The position numbers were made by a program, and so were the translations under genes. Source: Scalesia atractyloides (Eukaryota; Streptophyta; Magnoliopsida; Asterales; Asteraceae). Taken from it: DNA of 64,000 bases. The notes under the pieces were generated by a model. It had not been told where the DNA came from and searched no databases. It saw only the letters and a program-made list of their open reading frames with translations. The stretch covers positions 31,137,725-31,201,724 of the forward strand of contig CAMTDV010000013.1 in NCBI GenBank assembly GCA_947069175.1. The letters are read 5' to 3'. Positions 33,450 to 45,500 of this stretch are shown here, piece after piece. Numbering within the stretch: the stretch's first letter is position 1; each line of letters opens with the position of its first letter.

Positions 33450-35080
33450 AAATTGTATTAAATACGGTATAAAACCAACCCTTTTTAGTACTAATATTGG
33501 AAAAAGTGTGTTTCTTTGTATACTTTTAATTTTTAGGATTAAAAGAGCCTAAATGTACTATAGAAACAAATTAACGACAAAATCCAGCATAAGTACAGAA
33601 GAATGGAAGACAACACACTATACCAACCCTCCGAGCTTCACCCAAAGATCAAAAACAACGAATTAGAAGTCAGACACGGGGCTGTGTCTAGTCGGCACAG
33701 GGTCGTGCCCCTTCAAGATTCCATATCAGAAGAAGACAAACAAAAGCAGACAAGTGACACGGGGCCGTGTCCCCTTGGGCACGAGCCATGGTCAGCTTCC
33801 AGATTTGCATATCTTGTATAGTATAGCAAGTACAATGGTCACGGGGCCATGCCGTTGACACACGGGGCCGTGTAGCAGGCTGATCTGACATACGAATTAA
33901 ATGAGGATAGAAAAGAAGGAAGACACGGGGTCGTGTGAAGGGTCTGTTCATAGCTATAAATACGGGTGCTTGGTTTCATTCCAACTCATCCCTTAGCAAA
34001 CCATTTCTCTTACACCTGCCACCACTCCACCATCATCTTCCACCACAATCTTTAGAGTTTAGAGTGTGTAGTAATCTCAGGATCCAAGATTGATCGTAAG
34101 ATCCTTTCTCAAACTATGGCCATGCTTGGCTAATCTCTTACATCACTTGGTGAAGACAACCTTTTATGTATTACTTTTGATTTCCAATTTTGGTTAACTT
34201 TTTAATTGGATTCGTATTAATGACTTTAATAACTAGTTTCTTTATATTGAAAGTGAGTTTTATTCTATCATTCCTTCATGTTTTGTTGATTCACTCATTC
34301 ATGTCTTTACGATCTATATAAAGCACGTTAACTACCTGGAAGGGGGTTAGAAGGTTGGTATGGGTAAGACTCTCGCCTTGTTTAGTGTATAGATTCTGCG
34401 AGGACTTGGTTCAAGCTTATTGGGACTTCCTTTGAGGCAAATAGCATCAAATCGGGGGAAGTAAGAACGGCTTGAACTCCTTATTTATAAACTACTATTA
34501 AAACTTTAAACCGGCTTTTTAGGACTTTATCCCGATGACAGACCAATATGGCCGAGAGTAGCGTTGCTTGCAAAAGAGGGACATGCCACATTTTGCATTA
34601 ATAACTTATTTAATTATCTTTTAATATTCCAGTCTTGCGGGACTGTATCCCTTCTGACTCAGACCAATATGGTTGAGGGTACGGTCACATCTAAAAGAGA
34701 GGCATGACACTTTAATCAAGATAACTCTTAAAAAACCCAAAATACGGAAATCATCAAAGGATACATAAAGGGTGAGTCAGAACCAAGTGATTCTATCTTG
34801 TTTATTTGTTTCTTCCATTTTCTTGTGTTTAGTTTAATTTACCTGTCAAAACCTTTTCTCAAAATTTGGGTCAATTAGACGTTGACGATAATCGATATTA
34901 AAAGCTCTTGTGTCCTTGGACAATCTCTGTGTCTTACTATCGCTATACTACACTAACGATGGGTGCACTTGCCCTAACGCGTTGTAGAGAGTGATAGTTA
35001 TATCGTGTTTTATAAATATAAAGCTTGTATAAACGAGTGAAAAGTACTTAAAATATATCTAAAATTATAAACACCCATCA
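33450..35080 (+). repeat. 5' LTR of Athila A (left end approximate)
   Basis: The right end is near ...AAACACCCATCA (35080), 15 bases before the primer-binding site. Six copies of the CACGGGG(C/T)CGTG word lie at about 33673-33935, followed by a TATA-like box (gctataaatacggg, about 33951). The left end is a guess from weak similarity to the start of the Athila B LTR (gtattaaata versus gtattgaata). No partner LTR remains. Confidence 0.5.
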
Positions 35081-35095
35081 CTCACGTGAAGTTTT

Positions 35096-35112
35096 TGGCG
35101 TCGTTGCCGGGA
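35096..35112 (+). promoter_or_regulatory. Primer-binding site (tRNA-Asp type) of Athila A
   Basis: TGGCGTCGTTGCCGGGA, one change from the TGGCGCCGTTGCCGGGA seen in Athila B at 42415-42431. It is the classic Athila priming site. Confidence 0.85.
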
Positions 35113-35448
35113 ATTAAGGATTTTAAGAAAGCTTAAAACCAACGGCCTAATCATTTTCTTTAAATTTTATGTTCAAATTTCTGTTCGTTTTTTTAATTTC
35201 AGTTACAATAGCTTAACACGGGGCCGTCTCCAATCTGGAGTAATTGGAAACCAAACAAAACTTTTCCACATAAATCTCACACGGGGTCGTGCTTCTTTGA
35301 CAAGGGCCGTGTAAAAAACGCCCAATACCGAATAAAATACAGCTCTGGACACGGGCCGTGTCTCTTCGACACAGGGCCGTGTAAACCTTCTGTTTTTATA
35401 AAAAATTTCTATTTCCAAGAGCTATAGTCTTCTGGGTATTACCAAACA
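35113..35448 (+). other. Leader of Athila A with CACGGGGCCGTG words
   Basis: Between primer-binding site and first ORF. Five copies of the family word occur between 35214 and 35386 (acacggggccgt, cacggggtcgtg, aagggccgtg, cacgggccgtg, cacagggccgtg). Confidence 0.65.
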
Positions 35449-36130
35449 ATGGATTATTACATTGGAGATTACAACCACTACGATGATGATGATTATGGGG
35501 AACCATATTGTACCATATGTGGTGAATCCCATTCGGTACAAAATTTTTACCTTTTTCAACCATCACCCTCATACACACATATGAGGAACCACATTTTGAG
35601 CTTCCAAAATCAAGCTTTAATTGGGACACTTCAGCGTTTGAAAAATACGAAACACCTCTTACAATCGTACCTGAAGAAGAAAGCCTCATACAAAGTCCCA
35701 AGAACCTAGAATTCTTGATCAAGCAATCTCGTGCAAAAGAAGAGACCATTTGTACTAAAGAGGAATCATAGAAGAGGTAAAACCTCATGAGCCAACTAGG
35801 GAGAAGCCACTTGAATAACTGACACATACAGATGACAAATCCAAACCAAGCAATTCGGAAGGTAAGTTTTCAAAGGTAAATTTCAATGGGAATAAAAAGA
35901 CCTCCAAGAAATACATATCCTAAACTTCCTTCGAAAATTATAGTTTGGTCCCGTCTCATGCAAAGTTTCCTAAAAGAGGTAACCACTAATTTTAACATCT
36001 GAGAAATGGCAAGTATTAACTTAACTAAAGATCAAATTTCGCAATACAACATGAACAAATTGGATTAAACATAAAACCTGTAACATGTTTTATTTAAAAC
36101 ATCTATATTAGTAACATCTCAATCGAGAAA
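35449..36130 (+). pseudogene. gag-position remnant of Athila A
   Basis: ATG at 35449 opens 86 codons (MDYYIGDYNHYDDDDYGEPY) with a short Cys-rich motif CTICGESH, then stops at 35707-35709. Beyond that there are only short frames with Lys- and Glu-rich stretches. No typical Athila gag domain is visible, so most of gag is missing or has diverged beyond recognition. By position it lies between leader and protease. Confidence 0.45.
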
Positions 36131-36720
36131 GATCTTTGTGTTATTATAATACCAAGCTATGTTTTTGAAAGATTAGGTATTGGTGACTTCCTTCTAACAA
36201 AATTCCTATCATTTTAGCTAATCGAAAAATTAAACATGCTTCGGGAACGGTTGAAGACGTTCTCATTCAAACAAATCAAACGATTGTTCCAACTGACTTC
36301 GTCATCTTAGATGATGCTCTACTCGTGTTGGGACAACCTTTTCTAAAAACCCATCAAACTTTTCTCAAATAAAGACATCAAAATCTTTCCACTAAACTTT
36401 GGGGCCGACAAGAAAGGCCCCTTGTTGGAAAATGAAGGTTAGCCACCTGATGCAGAGGAATAAAAAGATCAATTTGTTGAACAGGAATCGCTACTAACCA
36501 AACAGTTTCGTCTATCGACGGTGATGACGAACCAAAAACTAAGCCATCTATTGAAGAACCGCCTTCTTTAGAACTTAAGGAACTTCCAAAGGGCTTAGAA
36601 TATGGATTCCTTGACAACCAAGGTAAACTACTCGTAACCATTTCATCCTCTCACTTGTAAAGAAAAAGAAAAATTACTTAATTTACTAAAAAACATAAAA
36701 TGGCAATTGCGTGAAAATTA
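36131..36720 (+). pseudogene. Protease remnant of Athila A
   Basis: The expected Athila motif DLGAS followed by a hydrophobic run appears as DLCVIIIPSYVFERLGIGD, starting at 36131, so the catalytic D-x-G-A core is lost. After a frameshift, ANRKIKHASGTVEDVLIQTN and DFVILDDALLVLGQPFL (36217-36350) match the C-terminal half of the family protease, with its LG.PFL closing motif. The acidic linker to RT follows, with stops. Confidence 0.6.
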
Positions 36721-38163
36721 ATGGATATAAAAGGAATAAATCCCTCCATGTGTACACATAAAATTTTAATGGAAGATGATTACAAAGCGATAATTCAACC
36801 ACAAAGAAAAGTTAATCCTAACATCCAAGAAGTTGTAAGAAAAAAAGTAATAAAACTCTTAGACGTCGGACTCATCTATCCAATTTCCGATAGTCCATGG
36901 GTTAGCTCTATCCAAGTTGTGCGAAAGAAAGGAGAAATGACGTCGTAACCAACGAAAAGAACTACCGGATAGACAGTTTGCATTGACTATAGGAGACTCT
37001 CCTTTACCCTTCATTGATCAAATGTTAGAACGATTATCTGGTCATATATTTTGTTGTTTTCTAGATGGTTTCTCGGGAAATTTTCAAATTCCAATGTCTC
37101 CTGAGGACCAGGAGAAAACTACTTTCACTTGTCCCTACGGAAACTTTGCATATCGACGCATGTCATTTGGTCTAGTAATGCACCTTCAACCTTCCAACAT
37201 TGCATGGTAGCCATTTTCACGACATGATAGAAAAAACCATGGAAGTCTTCATGGATGATTTTTCTATCTTTGGCGACTCGTTCGACCAATTCCTCCTCCT
37301 TCATCCGTTAATTGGGAAAAATGTCATTTCATGGTCACTGAGTTGATAGTACTCGATCACAAAATCTCTGATCCAGGAATGGAAGTCGAGCACGCTAAAG
37401 TTGATACTATTTCTCAACTTCCTCCTCCTACATCCGTTCGAGCTATTCGAAGTTTACTAGGACATGCTGGGTTTTATAGGCGATTTATAAAGACTTTTAA
37501 AAAATCTCTCGGCCTCTAATAAGCTACTTGAAAAATATGTCCCATTCATCTTTGATAAGGATTGCACGACGACGTTTCTCGCCTTTAAAGATATACTAGT
37601 CAAAGCACCAATCATGATCGCACAAGACTGGAAATTACCATTTGAAATCATGTGTGATGCAAGTGATTATGTAGTTGGAGCAGTCTTAGGACAACGGAAA
37701 GAAAAACATTTTCATCTCATATTTACGCTAGCAAAGCTCTTAACGACGCTCAAGAAAATTACACAACCACTGAAAAAAAGAGTTACTAGCTGTAGTATTT
37801 GCATTTGATAAATTTTGTTCCTATCTCGTGCTTTCAAAAACTATAGTCTATACAGATCACCCTGCCATTCGATACCTTTTCAAGAAGCAAGACGTAAAGC
37901 CATGTCTCATAAGGTGGATTCTTCTCCTTCAAGAATTCAACATAGAAATAAAAGATAAACGAGGTGTAGAAAACACTACTTCTGACCACCTGTCTCGTCC
38001 TAAAGACCCTACCTTGGAAGGAACTCGAGAAGAACTCATCAACAAAAAATTCCCCACAGAATTCTCAGAAATGGTAGAATTCAAAGAAGAACCTTGGTAC
38101 GCAGATTTTACTAACTACTTAGCTAGTGGCACTAATATTAAAGGGTTATCTTATCATCAGTGA
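36721..38163 (+). pseudogene. pol: Reverse transcriptase and RNase H of Athila A
   Basis: RT starts DIKGINPSMCTHKILMED and LLDVGLIYPISDSPWVSSIQ. After a frameshift and a gap it continues with PFIDQMLERLSGH, FLDGFSGNFQIPMSPEDQ and EKTTFTCPYGNFAYRRM. The active site is FMDDF at 37248-37262. The following segment has ISQLPPPTSVRAIRSLLGHAGFYRR. RNase H starts at about 37620 (FEIMCDASDYVVGAVLGQ) and includes YTDHPAIRYLF and a linker ending at 38160. Frameshifts occur near 36945, 37190, 37320, 37515 and 37800. Confidence 0.82.
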
Positions 38164-39345
38164 AATAAATTTTTCACGGATGTAAAACACTATTTTGGGA
38201 AGACCCATATCTTTTCAGGATTTGTGCTGATCAACTCATTCAACGATGCGTCCATGGTCGTGAAGCCAAGCAAATTCTTCACCATTGTCACGAAGGACCA
38301 TGTGGAGGACATCATGGAATAGCCAGCACCACAAGAAAGTTGTATGATGCAGGATTTTACTAGCCCACAATACATAAGGACGCATATGTATGTCAAAACA
38401 TGTGATGCATACCAACGAGTAGGAAACATATCAAGAAGAAACAAAATGCCACAAGATAGCATTCTTATTGTGAAATCTTTGACGTATTGGATTGAACTTC
38501 ATGGGACCATTCCCAACATCTAGAGGAAACAAATATATTTTAGTAGCTGTCGACTACGTTTCTAAATAGGCCGAGGTAGTAGTAGTAGAAAAAAATTTAA
38601 AAAAGCTATTATCACGTTTTGGAACTCCAAAACCCTAATCAGTGATAGAGGCACTCACTTTTGTAATCTTAAAATGCAAAAAAATCTAACATGATATGGG
38701 GTTTATCATTGCCTCTCAACAACATATCATCCTCAAACCAATGGTCGAACTGAAGTAACAAATCGAGGTCTAAAAGGAATCCTAGAAAAAATTGTGGGTC
38801 AAAATCGTTAAGAATGGTCAAACAAATTAGACGACGCTTTTTGGGCATTTCGAACAGCTTATAAAACACCAATAGGGACCACACCATATAAGTTAGTCTA
38901 TGGAAAAAAATTGTCACCTTCCAGTAGAAATTGAACACAGAGCATTTTGGGAATCAAAAAATGTAAACTTAGACCAAGAAATTTCAGGAAAAGAAAGCCT
39001 ACAACAATTAAATGAGTTAGATGAATTGAGAATTCAAGCATAGTCCAACTCTAAAATCTATAAGGAATGCTCAAAAAGAACACATGATAAATATATAAGC
39101 AGTCCTAAAGAATTTAGGGAAAGAGACCAGGTGCTTCTCTTTAACTCAAGGCTACGTCTTTTTCCGGGAAAACTTAAGTCCCGATGGTCCGGACCTTTTA
39201 CCATCACAAAAGTTTACCCCCATAGTACAATAGATATTAAGCCTCCAAATGGAGAACCATTTAAAGTAAATAGACAACAACTTAAATTCTTTGAAGGATT
39301 CCTCGAGTAAGAAGAAACGGAAATGGCCTTGGAGGAGTTAGATAA
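38164..39345 (+). pseudogene. pol: Integrase of Athila A
   Basis: The N-terminal His/Cys zinc region is broken into pieces at 38260-38440. The catalytic core survives as fragments in several frames, among them the third acidic block YHPQTNGRTEVTNRG (about 38720-38765). The C-terminal part is well preserved: WSNKLDDAFWAFRTAYKTP and GTTPYKLVYGK, then the chromatin-side tail with DQVLLFNSRLRLFPGKLKSR and NRQQLKFFEG near 39290. Several stops are present. Confidence 0.75.
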
Positions 39346-39673
39346 ATAATGAGACAAACACTAAAAACTTGTATATATTTGTTTTGTTTTCAATAATCCA
39401 TCTTGTAGGTATATTTTGGAAGAATATAACACGCGGAAAAGTATACGAACAAGTTAAACACATACACACGAACCAAGTGGACAGAGAAACAAGGGCACAT
39501 GAAAAAAAGGGAATAGACACGAGGTCGGGCCTCAGAGGCACGGGGCCGTGCCCATCGGCAGACAGGATAAAACCCTTCTAGCAGACTTTCTTTTCACAAC
39601 TGCACGCCCTGTTTCTCTGTACCCTCGGTGCTCTGCACTCTTTCACATATCTCTTCCATAATCAACCAATAAG

Positions 39674-40195
39674 GTATGTTACTTACATCTAGATTTGTTT
39701 GATTTACGCTTTGCATGTTATATAACATCTAGATTAAGGGAAATACCTAGGGTTCTTAAACTAAACCCGTGTCGGTCCGAAGAATCTGAAATTTTTTCAT
39801 AAATCTAGTTAGTAGTAGTTAGTGGTAGTGTTTGGGTAAGTAAATCATCAAACCATTGTTGAAAATCGGTGTTTGCAAGCAGTTTTGTCAAACACTTATT
39901 CATTATTGAAAAAACATGGAATCGAAGGGTAAAACGGGTCAGTAAGTGAAAACTGATACTTAGGTTTGTTTTTTGGGGTATACCGCACACAGGGGACCAA
40001 AAATTTTGGATTTTTCGAAAACAACACGAAAAATAGAAAATTGGGTCAAAACAGTAGCTGATCACAGGGTCGTGCCTCCTGAGAATCTACAGCATGGGGT
40101 CGTGCCCAATAGACACGAGGCCGTGCCCAACCCTCTGTTCATAATATTTTCGCTATTTTAACCGAACTTAATTGTTTAAATGCTTGTTTGTGTAG
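39674..40195 (+). other. Candidate intron before the env-position ORF of Athila A
   Basis: A donor-like AAG|GTATGTT at 39671-39680 and an acceptor-like TGTTTGTGTAG at 40185-40195 bracket 522 bp. The acceptor ends three bases before the ATG at 40199. Three family words (cacagggtcgtg, catggggtcgtg, cacgaggccgtg) lie inside at about 40062-40126. Athila B has the same arrangement at 47094-47604. Splicing is inferred, not shown. Confidence 0.5.
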
Positions 40196-40198
40196 GAA

Positions 40199-40712
40199 AT
40201 GGTGCAACACAAATGGATCAGATTCACAACACAACTCTCTAACTGTGCGGAGCGAATGGAAATTATCAAGACCCATACGGAAGAGCCGCCAAGGCAAGTC
40301 TGCTATGACACCTTGGACACGGTTGGCCAGAGAGACCGTTATGACAGCCTCATCATGAAACCTCTTCGGTTATTTCTTGAGAAGCCACTACAGTCTGTTT
40401 ATGAATTCAATCTTGAATTCCTAATCACTTTCACCCTCAAGAAAGATATCGAAGATATGTACGATAGTGAAGCTGTGATGTTCTGATGTGGTGGTAAGTG
40501 GAACGGGATTTTGGTTGTGAAGTTCGGTATGGATGTGGGGCTCTATACCGAGGATGAGCTTTCCGAGCCTATCTTCTACGACGATATCTTTGAGTTGCCC
40601 GCAAACACAAGTAACACATTTTGGGCAACCATTAGAGATGGGGTTTACAATCCAAGCAATACCAAAAGCACCAAGATTCGGGACCTGCACATTCGCTACA
40701 TTAATCGGGTCC
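40199..40712 (+). pseudogene. env-position ORF of Athila A, first part
   Basis: ATG at 40199 (MVQHKWIRFTTQLSNCAERM), preceded by an acceptor-like TGTAG. A stop at 40484-40486 is followed by a shifted frame (VKFGMDVGLYTEDELSEP, then NTFWATIRDGVYNPS) up to the insertion of Athila B at 40712. The pattern LG.YT.EE with flanking aromatic residues is typical of the ORF after pol in Athila elements, related to the family called ATHILA ORF-1. Its role is unknown. No membrane segment is seen in this part. Confidence 0.6.
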
Positions 40713-42408
40713 TGATGTATTGAATAATACATGCATTTATCATTTACAGTTTGTAAAGTTTTAGTTAGTTTTCGTTTCGGTTTGTAGAGAATATATCTAC
40801 TTTTGATCCAACTACATTTTGCAGGTCTTGGTTTGTGAAAACGGTCGGAAGGATGAGAAAAATGAGCAAAATTGATAATTGAAACCAAGCCGGAGCATAG
40901 TTGGAACACGAAAGAGGAAACGAATCGAAAAATGGAAAATTTTAGCCTCTGGCGGCCCGCGACCGCAACAACATATACCTCTCGCGCCCCGCTAGAGGTC
41001 AGTAATTATTCGAAGACTATTACTCGATCGTGGGACACAACCGAGCTACCATAACCCTCTCGCGGCCGGCGAGAGGGGGATTTATCCAGAAAGTTTCGTA
41101 ATCTCATCAAAGAGGTGTTATAAAGTTTAGTTATATTATGATTGTAACATATCTTGACGAACTCAGACTTTGGAGAGCTAAAATTCTGGATTGTGCAAGC
41201 TGAAGAGGGCTGTTCTAGGCTGTTGGAATCATCAAGGCAAGCTAGGAACTTTGAGGATGGAGCAAACACGATTTTGTTGCAAAATCTCAACTCTTTAGTT
41301 CTTTTGTTTTAACCTTTTGATGAATTCCTTCATAAACCTTGTTTTATTGTTTTTCAAAACTATGATACTTGGCTAGATTTCCTTTTGTTGCCTAGGTTTG
41401 GATTGTTTATGAAATGAAGTTTGAATTTTGTTTTAATTTGATTATGGTTTGAATGATGTTTAGTAAAGTTCACAACTTTAATAGTTTAGTTTAGTGTATT
41501 TGCATGATCGAAAATTGGTTTTTGATTATTTATTTGTTTACATAAATCTTGGTGGATGTCTTCCATAAATTAGGTTTGTCTTGCTTTTTAGGGTCTTTAG
41601 GGGTTCGGGAAACAATCGGTGAATTGGCCAATAAACCGGGAAAACAAATAAATAAAATATAAAATTAGTTTTTATCATTATACCTAAATTAATTGTTAAG
41701 AAATAATAATTAGTTAGCTAAATTGATTAGATGAATTGTTAGGTTTAGGTTTTGAGAAAATCCTGAATCTAATTTACTTGTCATGTTCAAGTCAGTTAAA
41801 CTAAACTAAAAGTTATTGTCGGTCCAAGTTAATTATTGAGAAGTAGTTAACTAAAATAGACACTTTACTAAATAATAAGATAATTGAGAAGAAGTCTTTA
41901 AAACTGGTGAACACAAAAAATAATTTTAGGGTATCATAGGCGTCTTCCCGAGAAGGGTCGGGAGTCCTGTTCGGTAAACCTTATAATTTAATATTTTAAG
42001 ATACCGGTTAATCATTCAACTTAATTAATTTATTATAAAACCAAATAAGTAGTAATATAAAACCCAACCTAGGTAACCGGTTTACTATTCTTGAATTAAT
42101 TTCCAATTTCCAAAAGTTCAAAGTTGAGTTTATTTTAATTAGGCAATTTTAGTTCCATTAATATTTTAGAATTGTTAGAACCCCCCCCCCCATTATATAA
42201 ATAAGTGTCTTAATTGAGTCTAGATTGAGTCGTCATCGTAATTAGAGAGTCTCGTAGGTTCGATAATCCGGACTTACTTAAACTATTCTACAATTGATCG
42301 GTCCACTTGCCGGTTAGTAGTTTAGTAAATTTTAGGAGTCTAGAGTTTAATTTGAGTATAGAATTAGGGTAATTTAATTGTTTTTAATTAACTACTTTCA
42401 GAACATCA
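40713..42408 (+). repeat. 5' LTR of Athila B
   Basis: 1696 bp, from TGATGTATTGAATAATAC to CAGAACATCA. It carries a cluster of CTCTCGCG words at about 40945-41080, a run of 12 C at 42181-42192 just upstream of the TATA-like ttatataaataag (about 42194), and matches 50415-52124 throughout. Confidence 0.93.
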
Positions 42409-42414
42409 AGTTTT

Positions 42415-42431
42415 TGGCGCCGTTGCCGGGA
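42415..42431 (+). promoter_or_regulatory. Primer-binding site (tRNA-Asp) of Athila B
   Basis: TGGCGCCGTTGCCGGGA, six bases inside the LTR end. It is the exact Athila-type primer-binding site. Confidence 0.92.
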
Positions 42432-42617
42432 CTCTCTCTTTGGCAATTACGTTGATTACTTAATTTAGGCTTAATTGTTTTATACGTGTTTACCGTTTTT
42501 GGTTTGCGTCATTGGAGTCTTAATAATTTAGTTAGTTTAATTTTATTTAGTTTAAAATACTTTTGTTTAGTTTCTTTTTCTAAATTCTCATACTTGTTCC
42601 GTTCCGGTTTTTAGTGA

Positions 42618-43440
42618 ATGCCCCATACACGTTCGCAAGGACCTCCATCGAAGTCGCCTACGGATACATCTTCTCCTCTTGCACCAAAGGTTAGTACTTC
42701 TTCATCTTCTTTTTCCAGTTCTTCCCGCCCTTTCATACCACCCGATTTTGATTTTACACCAAAGCCTTCACCACCCGGTTCCCCATCGCCCCGTGTAGTT
42801 CATAGAAACACAAGCCCACCACCTAATTTCCACATTGCCAATCACCAAACCGTCTACCAACAGGCCACCACCGGTTTCACCGGTGCAACCTCACCCATCA
42901 CTCTTCCTCCCATGAATAATGATAAAGCCTGGAAAATCCCATCTTACATCATGACCGCTATAACCAACTCCTGTCAATTCCATGGTCGTGATGACGAGGA
43001 TGCGCCTGCCCATATTAACCGCCTCACCCGTCTGTGTCACACATTCAATATTGAAGGTGTGGGCAACGATGCCCGTTTCCTTCAAGTCTTCCCATTTTCT
43101 CTTGGGGGTCGAGCCGCCATCTGGCTTGATTCTCAACCACCTAGTACCTTCACTACTTGGGCCGCTCTACGAGATGCTTTCCTAAAAAAATACTTCCCAC
43201 CCTCAAAAGCATCTCGCCTTCATGATCAGATCCGTTTATATAGGCCCTCCAGCATATGCCTAAATGTGCTAAGTTTTTGAAGGATCTTCTCAAATGAAAA
43301 GATAGGCTGGGGGAGCTTTCTAATGTTCCGTTGACTGGAGGGTGCTCCGCCGTAGTTCTGAACAAGTTACCCGAAAAACTTACTGATCTGGGTATCTTTA
43401 CTATTCCATGCTTATTCGGTGATTCCATTGCTCCAGCGTG
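42618..43440 (+). pseudogene. gag: gag of Athila B, internally deleted
   Basis: ATG at 42618 (MPHTRSQGPPSKSPTDTSS). A Ser/Pro-rich N-terminus leads to the retrotransposon gag domain: AHINRLTRLCHTFNIEGV, FPFSLGGRAAIWLDSQPP, TWAALRDAFLKKYFPPSKAS. After IRLYRP the frame breaks and the text jumps to a segment near the gag/protease border (LKDLLK*KDRLGELSNVP, VVLNKLPEKLTDLGIFTIPC). The C-terminal half of gag with its zinc knuckle is missing. The sequence after GDSI is also disturbed. Confidence 0.75.
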
Positions 43441-43867
43441 CCTTAGCAGATCTAGGGGCTAGCATCAATATGATGCCTTTCTCACTCTATGAGAAATTAG
43501 GTCTAAGGGAGCTCACTCCTACTCGTGTGTCACTATCTCTAGCTGATAGGTTTGTTAAGTATCCACGAGGAATTATCAAGAACTTGTTAGTTAAGGTTGA
43601 TAATTTGTTTTCCCTGTGGATTTCATCATCTTAGATATGGAGGCCGACGAGAAGGTGCCCATCATCCTAGGTCGCCCATTCCTTCGCACCAGAAAGCGAT
43701 TATTGATGTTCTGATGGAAAAAACCACACTTCGCGTCGGGATGAGAACGTCACTTTCGAAATCGCAAGGTCGATGCAACACCCAAGTGGTGGCGACAGCG
43801 ATAGTGGCCCATGTCATTCATGTCGTGCGTTGATTAGTGTATCGAGTATATTAGCATAGCCGATCTA
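43419..43867 (+). pseudogene. Protease of Athila B
   Basis: The catalytic motif ALADLGASINMMP has its Asp at 43449-43451. It is followed by LSLADRFVKYPRGIIKNLLVKVDNLF. A frameshift near 43610 leads to the closing part (DEKVPIILGRPFL in another frame, about 43650-43690). The active-site Asp is kept, in contrast to Athila A. Confidence 0.7.
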
Positions 43868-45500
43868 GTGAATGAGAGTGTAGTGGTAGAGGAGAGCGAT
43901 AGTGATGATATAGAGGATGACCCACTATGGGTTCCCGAGACCTTAGATTTTTGTGAGGTTAGTGCTGCAAGAGAGAATACCCCATTAGATATTCCAGCCC
44001 TCATAGAGCTTAAGGTCCTCCCCTCCCACTTAGAGTATGCGTCCCTAGGCGACAATTCAAGCTTACCTGTTATAATTTATTCGAAATCGTCGACAGAGGA
44101 GAAGGAGCGATTGATAGAGGTTCTTAAAACCAATAAGGAGGCTATCGCTTGGAAATTGTCTGATATCAAGGGAATCAACCCTACCTTCTATACTCACCAG
44201 ATCCTCATGGAGGATGTCTTTAAACTGGTAGTGCAACCTCAGCGCTGCCTAAACTCGAATATGCAAGAAGTCGTGAAAAAGGAGATGCTCAAGCTAATGG
44301 AAGCCGGTCTCATCTACCTAATATTTGATTCTGCATGCGTAAGTCCCACTCAGGTTATTCCCAAGAAGGGGGGAATGACAGTGGTCATGAACGAGAAAAA
44401 GGAACTTATCCGATCGCGTACAGTCACTGGCTGCGGGTGTGCATTGATTATCGAAAATTAAATGAAGCCACCCGCAAGGACCACTTCCCTCCCGTTTATC
44501 GATCAGATGTTGGAGCGACTCGCAGTACAACAATTTTATTGTTTTCTTGACGGGTTCTCAGGTTACTTCCAGATCCCCATTGCTCTGGAGGATCAAGAGA
44601 AGACAACCTTCACATGTCCGTACGGCACATACGCCTATCGTCGTATGCCTTTCGGGCTATGTAATGCTCCCGCTACTTTTCAACGATGTATGGTTGCTAT
44701 CTTCCAGGACATGATCGAGACTTCAATGGAAGTTTTCATGGATGACTTCTCTGTCTATGGAAACACTTATGAACAGTGGCTTAGCCACCTTGATGCAATG
44801 ATGAAGCGATGTGTAGAGACTAGGCAATGCTGAACTGGGAGAAGTGTCACTTTATGGTGACAGAGGGGATAGTGCTAGGACATAAGATATCTCGCGTGGG
44901 TATAGAGGTTGATAGGGCTAAGATAGATACCATCAGTAGACTCCCTCCGCCCACAAGCATGAAATCTATTCGTAGCTTCCTAGGTCACGCGGGTTTTTAT
45001 AGACGATTCATTAGAGATTTCTCTAAGATTACATGCCCCATGACACGACTCCTAGAGAAGGATGTCCCCTTCGTCTTTGACGACGACTGTCTGCATGCTT
45101 TCACGATCCTGAAAGAGAAGCTGGTGGGTTCTCCATTCATGTCTCACCCGATTGGAGCTTGCCCTTTGAGCTCATGTGTGATGCGAGCGATTATGCGGTC
45201 GGTGCCGTTTTGGGTCAGTGATGAGATAAAAATTTTCATCCCATCTACTACGCTAGCAAGACCCTAAATGACGCTCAGGGAACTACACCATGACAGAGAA
45301 GGAGTTTCTAGCTGTAGTGTTCGCGATCGATAAATTCCGATCCTATCTTGTTCTCTCCAAAACCATAGTTTTTAATGATTACGCGGCTCTGTGTTACCTC
45401 TTCTAGAAGAAGGACGCAAAACCTTGTCTCATCGGTGGATTCTCCTGCTTTCTGAGTTTGATATAGAGATTAGAGATAAGAAGGAGCCGAAAACGTGTCC
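43868..45500 (+). pseudogene. pol: Reverse transcriptase and RNase H of Athila B
   Basis: An acidic linker (43868-44100) leads to RT: DIKGINPTFYTHQILMED, EMLKLMEAGLIYLIF and VIPKKGGMT. After a frame change, WLRVCIDYRKLNEATRKDHF, PFIDQMLERLAVQQFYCF and FSGYFQIPIALEDQEKTTF follow. The active site FMDDFSVYG is at about 44736. Then ISRLPPPTSMKSIRSFLGHA and the RNase H core (CDASDY equivalent near 45174, shifted), with KEFLAVVFAIDKFRSYLV at about 45300. Frameshifts lie near 44400, 44460, 44830, 45170, 45260 and 45400. The enzyme copies RNA to DNA and removes the RNA; this copy is inactive. Confidence 0.85.

Noticed and set aside
33673..33935. CRISPR-like array of CACGGGG words
   Set aside because: Spacing is irregular, repeats are short and variable, and the host is a plant; they are family words in an LTR.
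40421..40909. 162-codon minus-strand frame at the Athila A/B junction
   Set aside because: It crosses the insertion boundary of Athila B and is antisense to the env-position ORF, so it is a shadow.
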